Source: UBA11872 sp965198285 (GTDB taxonomy: Bacteria; Chloroflexota; UBA11872). Taken from it: a stretch of 64,000 nt of DNA. Below are positions 41,201 through 49,324 of this stretch, one piece after another (the stretch's first letter is position 1; the number at the start of each line of letters is the position of its first letter). Both the position numbers and the translations under genes were made by a program. Below the pieces are notes generated by a model. The model was not told the origin of the DNA. It made no database searches and saw nothing but the letters and a program-made list of their open reading frames with translations. Location of the stretch: NCBI GenBank assembly GCA_965198285.1, contig OZ240251.1, positions 1 through 64,000 on the forward strand, written 5' to 3'.

Positions 41201-44200
41201 CGAAGGCGGCACAGTGACGCTGGACGGCACGGCCAGCGACCCGGAGGGCGACGCGCTGACCTTCGCGTGGAGCAGCGACGGCGGCGGGACCTTCGCCAAC
41301 AGCTCGGCCCTGGACACGACCTGGACCGCGCCGCAGACGCAGGCGGACGTCACCGTCTACCTGACACTGACCGCGAGAGACCCGGATGGCGCCAGCGCGT
41401 CGGGCACAGTCAGTGTGGTGGTGAGTCCCTTACCCAGGCCCGATGCGGCCACGAACCTGCAAGCCTCGGTCTTTGACGACAGCTCCGTCGCCCTGAGCTG
41501 GACGCTCCCCGGCCAGCCCCCCGCAGTCACTATCGCGAACGTGGAGGTGTGGCTGCGGGAGCGCGGCGTCACCGACTACCGCCGTCTCTACACGCACATG
41601 GCCTCGGCGGAGGCCTCCGCAGTCCCGGGGACGGAGCTGGCGGCCGACACGGAGTACTTCTTCCGCATCCGGGTGACGACCACCGAAGGCCCCTTCGTCG
41701 ACTCCGCCCCGGTCCGCGTGCGGACCCTGACGGAAGCGCCGGCGCCGGAGGACCTCAGGGCGACCTGGCCGACGCAGACCAGCATCACCCTGAGCTGGTT
41801 CAGCCTGGAGACCGCCGCCGAATACAAGCTCGAATATCGCAAGGATGGCGAGGCCGCCTGGACCCCAATCCGCGGCGATTTCGACCATCTCCCCAGCACC
41901 TCGGACCACCGCGCGGCCTTCGGAGTGGCGGCTGGCCTGGAGTGCGATACGCCGTACCACTTCCGGGTGAGCGCCCGCGGCAGCGGCGACACGCGGAACG
42001 ACGGTAGCCGGTATTTCTCCTCGGTCTTCGGCGCCTACGCCACCACCTCGGCGCGGACCGGGGAGTGCGCCCAGGCAGAGAAGGTCACCAACCTGTTGGT
42101 CTCGATCGAGCCGGACTGCGCCACCCTGACCTGGACGCCGACGTCGGGGAACCAGGACACGGGCTACCGGGTGGTCCGCACCACCTACACCGGCAACCGC
42201 AGCCAGAGTTCGGATCAGGAACTGGTCGAGGCGCGCACCCGCGTCGCCGACGCGCATCAGGACTGTTCGCCGGCGTACCGCACGGACGGCGCCGAGCACG
42301 TCTACACCGTCTACGCCCTGGACGGCCAGGGGGCGGTGATCGGCCTGGCGCGATCGGCCCTGCACCCCTACGGCCCCAGCCGCGTGCAGGAAGGACCGCG
42401 CAACCTGCGTCTCACCCAGGACACCCAGTTCATCCGCCGGCTGGCGTGGGACGCGCCGCGGGACCCATGGCTGACCACCGCGAAAACGGCGCGCGCCGGG
42501 TCCGGGCCGCAACAGGTGGTTGTGGACCCGTGGATCGACGGCTACCGGGTGGAACGCCGGGAGTACCGCAAGAATGAGCTCGGGGACTGGTACCTGCCGG
42601 AGCCCTGGGTCATCTGGAGCGCCAGGATGACGGTGGGCGCCTCAACCTCGGGCATCGCCGCAACCGGGTACTTTGGACTCGGCAGTGGCGCCTTTGGCGC
42701 ACTGACTCAGCCCACCTTCTCCCATCCCGTGGGCTCAGGCGCCTGGACGGTCACCTCTCTCGTCATAAGACCTGATCTCGGGCTGGATTTGCAGATCCAG
42801 GAGGCCCCGCCCCTCACTGAAGCTCTCTCCTATGACTCCTTCGAGGACTGGGTGCTTGAGATCGATGGCCGCTCGTTTCCATTCGAAGTTCCCGAGGGGC
42901 TCGTCGACCTCGCCCCGCGGGCCACCTGGCCGGACCACGGCCTGAGCTGGGCCGACGGGCAGCGGGTCAGCGTCCAGCTGCGCGAAGCGACGTACGTCAC
43001 CGGCAGGTCCTTCACCGACTCGGAGGACAAGGAGGACACGCAGTACGTGTACAGGGTCTGGGCGTACAACGACCGGGGCCGTTCCTACTACTCCTTCCGG
43101 GGCGACTGGGCCTTCAACGGCGGGGATCCGGGCGGGAACCCCGGACCGCCGCCGCTACCACCGGTCCAGCAGAGCGCCCCACAGGGCGGGGGCGCCGCCG
43201 ACCCGCCGCTGGCCAACACCCCGGCCACGGGTGCGTCCACGATCGCCGGCACGGCGCGGGTGGGCGAGACGCTGACGGCGGACACCGCGGGCATCGAGGA
43301 CGCTGACGGCCTGACGAGCGTCACCTTCCGCTACCAGTGGATTGCCGGAGGGTCGGACATCAACGGGGCTACCGGCCCCAGCCACACGCTGACCTCCAGC
43401 CAGCAGGGGCGCACCATCCAGGTGCAGGTGGCCTTCACCGACGACGCGGGCAATGCAGAATTGCTGACCAGCGAGGCGACGGAGGCGGTGGCAGCGGCGG
43501 CTCCGGCACCGCTCACGGCCAGATTCCTGGTCGCGCCCTCCTCCCACGACGGGGACAACTCCTTCACCTTCGAGCTGCGCTTCAGCGAGGAGGTGGAGGT
43601 GAGCTACCTCACCCTGCGGGACCACGCCTTCACGGAGACCGAGGGCGACGTCACCAGTGCCCGGCGGCTGACCCAGGGGAGCAACAGCGGGTGGACCATC
43701 ACCGTGACGCCCGACTCGGCCGCAGATGTGACCATCGTCCTGCCGCCCACCACCGACTGCGGCGCCCAGGGCGCCATCTGCACCGGGGGCGGCAAGAAGC
43801 TTTCCGGCAGGGTGGAACTGACCGTCAACGGTCCGGAGGAGCAGGGCCAGGAACGGCAGAACAACCCGGCCACCGGCGCGCCCGCTATCAGCGGCACGCC
43901 GCAGGTGGGGGAGACGCTCACCGCTTCAACCTCGGGGATCGCCGACCAGGACGGGCTAACCAACGTTTCCTACCGCTACCAATGGATTGCCGGAGGGTCG
44001 GACATCGGCGGGGCCACCGGCTCCACCTACACGCTTACCTCCAGCGAGCAGGGGCAGACCGTCCAGGTCCGCGTCGCCTTCACCGACGACGCCAATAGCG
44101 CCGAGACGCTGACCAGCGCGGCGACGGAGGCGGTGGCGGCGAAGCCCACGCCGCTCACCGCCGGCTTCAGCAACGTGCCCAGCAGCCACGACGGCCAGAC

Positions 44201-44486
44201 GGCGTTCAGTTTCGAGCTGCGCTTCAGCGAGGAGTTCGGGCTCAGCTACCTAACCCTGCGGGACCATGCCTTCACGGTCACCGGTGGCGCAGTCAATAGG
44301 GCCCAGAGGATGACCCAGGGGAGCAACATTGGTTGGACAGTCACCGTGACGCCCGCCCCGGGCGCCGATGTGACCGTGGTCCTGCCCGTGACCACGGACT
44401 GTGCCGTTCAGGGCGCCATCTGCACCGGGGACGGTCGGCAGCTGTCCAACCGGCTGGAGTTCACCGTCTCCGGGCCGGACGGATAG
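38205..44486 (+). CDS. Giant secreted repeat protein (2093 residues)
   Basis: The TTG start at 38205 precedes a clear signal peptide (LAPLLLLLLAGLAALAGLAL, cleavage likely after AQA at 48). Three near-identical modules of 198 residues (about 66-655) share LEAGDRFRLLFLSSTAR, YNRFVQDRAAAGHAAIRAY, VPIYWLGGNKAADDYGDFYDG and LYGLSPVF. Two beta-sandwich repeats follow (VSVSTSTLSVVEG and ATTWDTAQTVTVTAAEDLD), then a Calx-beta-like domain (about 870-985), a PKD-like domain, several fibronectin type III domains (about 1076-1640), and two C-terminal PATG/GETLTA repeats. No sortase, autotransporter or other anchor is visible at the C-terminus. The protein is probably extracellular and adhesive, or a glycan-binding scaffold. 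GGAGG lies 15 bases upstream. Confidence 0.9.
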   Translation: MARCWPWLAGGRVLIGIRRLAPLLLLLLAGLAALAGLALNPSGVRAQAVVEPEPPPVIPVMGEIPVDWALKPAGLEAGDRFRLLFLSSTARHAAATDIAVYNRFVQDRAAAGHAAIRAYASQFRAVACTAAVDAVDNTGTEGTGVPIYWLGGNKAADDYGDFYDGAWDEEASVRDESGTAVTIRANTDDGTVWSGCDGEGREGDDGTGTSIGLGAVTPGIGYLNFVHTLNPLYAASYQAKANTLPLYGLSPVFVVRPPSREVPVAWTLKPPGLEAGDRFRLLFLSSTARHAAATDIAVYNRFVQDRAAAGHAAIRAYASQFRAVACAAAVDAVDNTGTEGTGVPIYWLGGNKAADDYGDFYDGAWDEEASVRDESGTAVTIRANTGDGTVWSGCDGEGREGDDGTGTSIGLGAVTPGIGYLNFVHTLNPLYAASYQAKANTLPLYGLSPVFVVRPPSREVPVAWTLKPPGLEAGDRFRLLFLSSTARNAAATDIAVYNRFVQDRAAAGHAAIRAYASQFRAVACAAAVDAVDNTGTEGTGVPIYWLGGNKAADDYGDFYDGAWDEEASVRDESGTAVTIRANTGDGTVWTGCDGEGREGDDGTGTSIGLGAVTPGIGYLNFVHTLNPLYAAAYQAKANTLPLYGLSPVFAVDDAAVSVSTSTLSVVEGSMATYTLVLDAEPTASVTVNITGGGDVSAGPTSLTFSATTWDTAQTVTVTAAEDLDTVNDTQTITHVVADSSAAEYLGLSVDSVAVTVSDNDAAGVSVSTSTLSVIEGGSGTYTVRLAFQPTASVTVNVTGGGDVTVNPTALAYSATTWDTAQTVTVTAAEDLDAVDDTQTVTHAVADGSAAEYRGLSVDSVAVTVTDNDDPAVTVSFEHGAYSVAEGGSVTVKVRLSADPKRTVAVPFTRTNQGGASASDYSGVPGSVRFQSGETERSITFRAAQDAVDDDGESVTLGFGTLPPRVTAGATSEATVAIDNVEPPNRAPRVSARADPDTVAEGGTVTLDGTASDPEGDALTFAWSSDGGGTFANSSALDTTWTAPQTQADVTVYLTLTARDPDGASASGTVSVVVSPLPRPDAATNLQASVFDDSSVALSWTLPGQPPAVTIANVEVWLRERGVTDYRRLYTHMASAEASAVPGTELAADTEYFFRIRVTTTEGPFVDSAPVRVRTLTEAPAPEDLRATWPTQTSITLSWFSLETAAEYKLEYRKDGEAAWTPIRGDFDHLPSTSDHRAAFGVAAGLECDTPYHFRVSARGSGDTRNDGSRYFSSVFGAYATTSARTGECAQAEKVTNLLVSIEPDCATLTWTPTSGNQDTGYRVVRTTYTGNRSQSSDQELVEARTRVADAHQDCSPAYRTDGAEHVYTVYALDGQGAVIGLARSALHPYGPSRVQEGPRNLRLTQDTQFIRRLAWDAPRDPWLTTAKTARAGSGPQQVVVDPWIDGYRVERREYRKNELGDWYLPEPWVIWSARMTVGASTSGIAATGYFGLGSGAFGALTQPTFSHPVGSGAWTVTSLVIRPDLGLDLQIQEAPPLTEALSYDSFEDWVLEIDGRSFPFEVPEGLVDLAPRATWPDHGLSWADGQRVSVQLREATYVTGRSFTDSEDKEDTQYVYRVWAYNDRGRSYYSFRGDWAFNGGDPGGNPGPPPLPPVQQSAPQGGGAADPPLANTPATGASTIAGTARVGETLTADTAGIEDADGLTSVTFRYQWIAGGSDINGATGPSHTLTSSQQGRTIQVQVAFTDDAGNAELLTSEATEAVAAAAPAPLTARFLVAPSSHDGDNSFTFELRFSEEVEVSYLTLRDHAFTETEGDVTSARRLTQGSNSGWTITVTPDSAADVTIVLPPTTDCGAQGAICTGGGKKLSGRVELTVNGPEEQGQERQNNPATGAPAISGTPQVGETLTASTSGIADQDGLTNVSYRYQWIAGGSDIGGATGSTYTLTSSEQGQTVQVRVAFTDDANSAETLTSAATEAVAAKPTPLTAGFSNVPSSHDGQTAFSFELRFSEEFGLSYLTLRDHAFTVTGGAVNRAQRMTQGSNIGWTVTVTPAPGADVTVVLPVTTDCAVQGAICTGDGRQLSNRLEFTVSGPDG
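38400..40158 (+). repeat. Three tandem 594-bp repeats inside the giant gene
   Basis: Units start at about 38400, 38994 and 39588 with a period of exactly 594 bp (198 codons). Units 2 and 3 are almost identical, and unit 1 differs slightly at its start and at a few internal bases. The near-identity, including silent positions, points to recent duplication or ongoing conversion. Short reads could collapse such an array, so the true copy number may differ. Confidence 0.95.
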
Positions 44487-44800
44487 ACCGGGACGTCAAT
44501 CGCTCGATCTTCCCGGCAACCGGAAGAGCCCGCCTATCGCGATAGCCGGGGGAGGCCCCTGCACCCTCCCGGCCCGGATGCCTCCTGGCTTTCGAGGAAA
44601 ACGGGCTTGCTTGCGCGCGGCACTGACGGCTTTGGACATCCCGACGCTGAGGGGATGGCGTCCGTCCGTGGCAAGGATTGGCGCCACGCTCGTGTATGCC
44701 AGCAAGAGCGACGTGGTCCATTGAAGCGTTCGCGGAACGGGACGTGGAGGTCCACCTTGTTCGATCATCGCGGCGCGCGCCCCACCGGCTGGCGCGGCGA
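44487..44800. other. Intergenic region without recognisable gene
   Basis: This 314-bp gap separates two convergent genes. Several short open frames cross it, but none has a ribosome-binding site or a recognisable protein. No convincing terminator hairpin with a T-run was seen. Confidence 0.5.
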
Positions 44801-45967
44801 TCAGAATCGCAGCGGCGCCGGGTTCCAACCGCGCTCCTCACGCCAGCCGGGTCTAACGTCGGAGAATCGGTCCAGCCCAAGGCCGCTGATGTCGATATTC
44901 GTCTCACCGTAGAGCACCAGGTCGCTGACGACCTTGCCCGTGGCCGGTGAGATGCCGAACCCATGCGCCGAGGCCGTGACCACAACGTAGTTGCTCGGGC
45001 AGTCGAAGATGTCAATGATCGGCCGATGGTCTGGGGCCTGTTCCACCACCCCAGCCCAACTTCGGATTACCGGTACGTCCGCCGCTCCCGGAAGCAGCTC
45101 AGCGAGCCGCCTGGCGATATTCCTGATGAGCGGAGTGTTGGGCTTGCCAGGCTCGGTGGTCAGGTCCACGTCGGTCCATTCGTGGGCCCCTCCCCCAAAA
45201 ATCAGATTTCCCCTGACGGCCTGGTGTCCGTAGAGTCCGTTCCCCGCAATGCCAATGTTAAAGAGTGGCTCCAGGGGGGCTGTCGCCAGAATCTCCACCC
45301 TTGCCGGCGCCACGGGAACGTGAACGCCCACCAGCTCCGCCATCAGCGCGGTCTGGGGCCCGGCAGCAGCGACCACTATATCGGCCACGATGTCGCCGGC
45401 GGTCGTCTCAACCGACGAGACCCGGCCATCGACGACCTGGATGCCCGTGACGGTCGTGTTCTGATAGAGCCTGCCTCCCAGGTCTTGAAAGGCCCATGCG
45501 AATGCCTGGACCGACAACTGGGAATTGGCGTGCCCGCCGTTGGCGGAAAAGAGGCCGCCTAACGTCCTCCCGGTGATTCCGGGAATCATGTCCCGTATCT
45601 CCGAAGGGTCAACCAGTTCTACACGCAGGCCGTGGCGCAACGCTTCGTCCCGTTCCGAGAGGAGGTCGCCCATCTCCTTTTCCGTCACGGCGACCTGGAG
45701 CCTACCCTCGTGTATGAACTCGGTGGGATAGCCCAACTCATCGTCCAGCGTCGCCCATATCTTCAGGGCTTCGGCGGCCATCGGTATCAGCAGAGGCTCG
45801 TCAACCCGCTCGCTGACCATCCCGCCGTTTCGCCCGGAGGCCTCGCCCCCGACGATCCCCTTGTCGACGACCACGACATCCCTGCCCGCCTTGGCCAGGA
45901 AATAGGCTGAGCTCAGGCCCGAAACGCCAGCCCCAATGACGACTACGTCTGCACTGTCTACGGGCAT
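44801..45967 (-). CDS. FAD-dependent amine/D-amino-acid oxidase (DadA/HcnC/OoxB type)
   Basis: From ATG 45967, with TAGGAG upstream, this encodes 388 residues. It has an N-terminal dinucleotide-binding loop (VVVIGAGVSGLSSAYFLAKAG) with the acidic end VVVVDKG, a GGEASGRNGGM FAD contact, and a C-terminal TASAHGFGISPATGKVVSDL as in DadA-family oxidases. With the neighbouring gene it resembles the B/C and A/B subunits of opine oxidase, hydrogen cyanide synthase or related imino/amino-acid dehydrogenases, which oxidise the amine and pass electrons through the partner. A partly deleted copy lies at 37485-37890. Confidence 0.88.
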   Translation of the reverse strand: MPVDSADVVVIGAGVSGLSSAYFLAKAGRDVVVVDKGIVGGEASGRNGGMVSERVDEPLLIPMAAEALKIWATLDDELGYPTEFIHEGRLQVAVTEKEMGDLLSERDEALRHGLRVELVDPSEIRDMIPGITGRTLGGLFSANGGHANSQLSVQAFAWAFQDLGGRLYQNTTVTGIQVVDGRVSSVETTAGDIVADIVVAAAGPQTALMAELVGVHVPVAPARVEILATAPLEPLFNIGIAGNGLYGHQAVRGNLIFGGGAHEWTDVDLTTEPGKPNTPLIRNIARRLAELLPGAADVPVIRSWAGVVEQAPDHRPIIDIFDCPSNYVVVTASAHGFGISPATGKVVSDLVLYGETNIDISGLGLDRFSDVRPGWREERGWNPAPLRF

Positions 45968-46002
45968 TGTGTCACTCCTATGATCCGGCCTTCGCCGCCC
46001 CT

Positions 46003-47535
46003 CTACCCCAACACCTGATTCGTTGGACTGAACCACTTGGGCCAGTCCCTGCGCACCTGCTCCGTCTCTTCGTAGGGCCACAGGACCCTCAGTGGAAGCG
46101 GCCGCACAGGTGGCCGGTAGGACATCAAGGGTAGTTCGGCTACGTCGGTACCAGACTCCTCGGCGAGCAGCAGAGACACCTGCTCTCGGCAAAGCCGGCC
46201 CTGGCAGTGGCCCATGCCTGCCCTTGTCAGACGCTTGACCTGGTCTGGGTTGACTGGAGAGACCTTCACGAGCGTTGTGAGACTCCGGCGGCTCATCCGC
46301 TCCGATTCCCAGTTCAGATACCGCGGCGGCCGTAGGTCGATAAGCTCGGCGCAGGTAACCTCCTCGCACGGGCACGCGAAGATACTAGGCCCGCCGGCGT
46401 TCACCAGGGACTGAAGCCAGCTCTTCCAACTCGAGTGCACCTCGTTCGGTGTTGAGTCGACCGCCACTGCCTGGAGGTCGTTTCTCCGGGCGAGCGCTTC
46501 GTCCTTGCCGATAGCGCCTAGCGACTCGGCAGCGGCAACTCCGGCCAGGCGGCCTTGGTTTCGAGCAATCTCGGTGTCTAGGACCATTCCGTCGTGGAAG
46601 CCGGCGACATCCCCCGCGACAAACACGGTATCGACGCTGGTCCGCATCCGGTCGTCGTGCTCCGGCACGTACCCGCCAAGCTCGGACTCGAAGGTGAGGT
46701 CGCACCCCAAGAGACTGAGGAGCTCCACATTGGGAACCAGGCCGATGGCGAGGCAGACGGTGTCGGCGGAGATAACCTTCTCGGTGCCGGCAACCGGCTC
46801 GCTATTGCCGTCGATCTCGACCAGCACGACCGACTCGATATCGCCGTCCTTGCCGACCGCCTCCCGAACGGTGTGGGACGTGTACAGCTTTACGCCCTCG
46901 CCCTGCAACGCCGTGATGAGGGCCTCGTCGCCGCGTATGGAGGAGGACACCTCCACGACAGCGGCTACCTCGATACCCCTGGCCAGCGCCATCCTGGCGG
47001 TGTTGAGACCCAGGTTGCCGGAGCCCATGACCACCATGCGCCGCGAGCTGGAAGCCTGGTATCGATTCATGAGCACGAAGGCGCCGTTGGCCCCCATCGC
47101 GCCCGCCAGATTCCACCCCGCGAAGGAGATGCCCAAGTCCCGGGCGCCGGCTGCCACGATGAGCCGGTCATACTTCATCAGCCACGACCGCTCGTCGTCG
47201 GCCAAGCCGAGCTGCGGACCGTCGAGAACCCTGCTGGTTTCAGAATTGCGAAAGGCGCCCCAGACACACGTCCCAAGCTGGACGTCGACGCCGGCTTCTT
47301 CAGCCTCCGCCAGAGCTTCGTTGGCCGCAGTCACCCTCTCCAGCATCAGAACCTTGTCTCGCAGCGCACCCATGAAACGCTGGCCGAAGAACTGCGGAAC
47401 ATTCAGCCCGACCATGGAAGTTGAGATGGGGTTCTCGTCGATGAGCGTGACCCGCACTCCGGCTCGGGCTGCCTCGATGGCGGCGGCCGTGCCCGATACC
47501 CCCGCTCCGACAACCACCAGTGGTTTGGATTCCAT
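46003..47535 (-). CDS. FAD/NAD(P)-binding oxidoreductase with BFD-like iron-sulfur domain (HcnB/OoxA type)
   Basis: This 510-residue protein has an N-terminal FAD loop (VVVGAGVSGTAAAIEAARAG), an NAD(P)-binding loop in the middle (MVVMGSGNLGLNTARMALARG) and the second FAD motif DTVFVAGDVAGFHDG. The C-terminal part has the four Cys of a BFD-like [2Fe-2S] domain (ACPCEEVTC and GHCQGRLC). This architecture is typical of the larger subunit of opine oxidase, cyanide synthase and related amine dehydrogenases. It ends 35 bp before the partner oxidase. The small ferredoxin subunit often found with such pairs is not visible here. Confidence 0.88.
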   Translation of the reverse strand: MESKPLVVVGAGVSGTAAAIEAARAGVRVTLIDENPISTSMVGLNVPQFFGQRFMGALRDKVLMLERVTAANEALAEAEEAGVDVQLGTCVWGAFRNSETSRVLDGPQLGLADDERSWLMKYDRLIVAAGARDLGISFAGWNLAGAMGANGAFVLMNRYQASSSRRMVVMGSGNLGLNTARMALARGIEVAAVVEVSSSIRGDEALITALQGEGVKLYTSHTVREAVGKDGDIESVVLVEIDGNSEPVAGTEKVISADTVCLAIGLVPNVELLSLLGCDLTFESELGGYVPEHDDRMRTSVDTVFVAGDVAGFHDGMVLDTEIARNQGRLAGVAAAESLGAIGKDEALARRNDLQAVAVDSTPNEVHSSWKSWLQSLVNAGGPSIFACPCEEVTCAELIDLRPPRYLNWESERMSRRSLTTLVKVSPVNPDQVKRLTRAGMGHCQGRLCREQVSLLLAEESGTDVAELPLMSYRPPVRPLPLRVLWPYEETEQVRRDWPKWFSPTNQVLG

Positions 47536-47614
47536 CTGAGGTCCCTCCCGTCGATCCGCAGGCCTGATCTACGTCACATGTGCTTGGATATTTAGCGTCT
47601 CTACGTGACGCAGC

Positions 47615-48676
47615 CTACGCGACTCTTCGCGGCGCTGAGATCCGGTCCGGCAGGGCGGCGCGCAGAGCCTTGGTGTAGTCGGCGCCGAATCCGCAGCATG
47701 TACCAATGATCTGGGCTCCCATCTCGACCCAAGCGGCGGCTTCCCGCGTCAACTCCGCCGCAGTCTCTTCGTTGCTAACGCTGCTGTCCTGCCAAGTTTC
47801 GAGATAGTCGTCTCTGCCAGCATCCGGATAGACGACGACAGGCCCAGACCACCGGTCAAGCATGACCTGGAGCGCCACCGTAGTCTCAGCTAGCCGGCTG
47901 TGAAACACTCCAAGTACGTCGGGACTCAGCGATGCGATCTCGTCGATGCCTTCGGCCAGGCTCATATTAACGTCGGTCGGCCGCCAACTCGACGTCCACA
48001 TGGGCACTCCCATGCCGCTGCTATAGCGACGGTCGTCACCCATACTCAATCTGACCGTCTGTCCGTCAGGCGCCATTGAGACCGTAAAGGCCACCCAAAC
48101 CGGTAGTCCCGTGGCCTTCGCCGCTTCCGTGGCTATCACCCTGGACTCGTTGTCGTGCCACAAATTCTCCATCAGAAAGAAGTCCACGCCGGACTCTGCC
48201 AGGATATTCGCCTGCTCTTCAGCGTAGGCCCGCAATTCCTCCGTCGAAAGGCTGGTGCCATACCCGTAGCCAGTGCCGCCCGAAAGGGTCCCGGTTTTGC
48301 GGTCGCGGATGGGGATTCGGCACGAGATGGAACCGGCGATGTACACGGGCTTGTCGCCAGCGGCCCGGTCTATGGCCTCCCGCGCCGCGTCCACGCCTCG
48401 CACGTTTACTTCTCTAACCAATTCGCTGTACCCGGAGGCCTCAAGTGCGGGGCGCAGGGTGTTGAACGTATTGGTAGTTATTACATCCGCCCCTGCCTTG
48501 ATGTAACGCTCGTGCATCTGCCGCACCGTTGCCGGGTGCGTGTAGTTGCCGGGGCCGCACCACGAGGCCGGGTGCATGGGCACGCCCATAGTCTGGAGCT
48601 CCGTTCCGATGGCTCCGTCTAGGACGATCACTTCACCGTCGTCAATGCGGGTCTTCAGCTGCTTATAGTTGGCCAT
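47615..48676 (-). CDS. Homocysteine S-methyltransferase (betaine-homocysteine methyltransferase type)
   Basis: This 353-residue TIM-barrel enzyme has the N-terminal VIVLDGAIGTELQTMG, then ADVITTNTFNTLRPALEASG. The zinc-binding Cys pair is in IIGTCCGFGADYTKAL near the C-terminus, with the third Cys expected upstream. The family transfers methyl groups from betaine, S-methylmethionine or related donors to homocysteine, making methionine. Its location next to an amine-oxidase pair makes betaine or a partly demethylated derivative the likeliest donor; that is inference from context. Confidence 0.85.
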   Translation of the reverse strand: MANYKQLKTRIDDGEVIVLDGAIGTELQTMGVPMHPASWCGPGNYTHPATVRQMHERYIKAGADVITTNTFNTLRPALEASGYSELVREVNVRGVDAAREAIDRAAGDKPVYIAGSISCRIPIRDRKTGTLSGGTGYGYGTSLSTEELRAYAEEQANILAESGVDFFLMENLWHDNESRVIATEAAKATGLPVWVAFTVSMAPDGQTVRLSMGDDRRYSSGMGVPMWTSSWRPTDVNMSLAEGIDEIASLSPDVLGVFHSRLAETTVALQVMLDRWSGPVVVYPDAGRDDYLETWQDSSVSNEETAAELTREAAAWVEMGAQIIGTCCGFGADYTKALRAALPDRISAPRRVA

Positions 48677-48865
48677 GGCTTGATTCTCCGTTGCGGCTCA
48701 GTACGCTATCCGGCACTTCCCATAGCCAGCTGCCTGGATCGGGAAAACGCACGGCACCCGACGAGCGCTAGCGTAGTTTCTTTCAGAAGTACTGTCCACC
48801 ACCGAAGCCGACAAGGTGCGCGGCGCTTCTATCAATAGATGGTGTCGGCGAGCTGGAGGAAGGCG

Positions 48866-49010
48866 GTACCTGCGTCTCGGGAGCAGATGTTGCTGCAGAT
48901 GGATGGGGGTCACCATGAGTGGCTGGGAGCAGATGGACCCCGGTTCGACCTGTTGTTGGCCTTAGAGGACACCACCGGCACAATGCCTGCCGCTCCGTTC
49001 GACCACGCGG
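48866..49010 (+). mobile_element. Transposase fragment (ISNCY/IS481-like DDE core)
   Basis: A plus-strand frame reads SREQMLLQMDGGHHEWLG, GPRFDLLLALEDTTGTMPAAPF. It matches the first Asp region of an integrase-core transposase, where an Asp-Gly-Ser-His-His-Asp-Trp-Leu pattern is usual. No other parts of the transposase and no inverted repeats were found. It is a relic downstream of the accessory island. I see no gene in the rest of 48677-49324. Confidence 0.7.
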
Positions 49011-49324
49011 CCGACCCGAGCCATGCGCCTGCGCCGGACTCCGTGTCTGTGCGGTCGACGGTGGTGGGGCTACTCACGAGAACGCCGAGATTCGCCCCAT
49101 CTGGCGTTCGCTCACTCCCAGGAGCTAGACGCCCAGACTTGAACCTCACACCGGTTAGTCAGCACCACGTCTTGCCCTGCCCGCCATATAGCTCCACATA
49201 GGCAAGCCTTTATTGAGACGATGGACCGGAAAGTTCGCAGTACACTAGCCGCTGGTCCACCAGCACCACTTGATGCGGAACGCGGAAGCTAGCGCCGATA
49301 GCCTGGGGCCTGCTGGCCGGGGCG

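Noticed and set aside
48839..49201. A 120-codon frame as an intact gene
   Set aside because: Only about 43 codons resemble a transposase core, and the rest is unrelated, so it is a relic.
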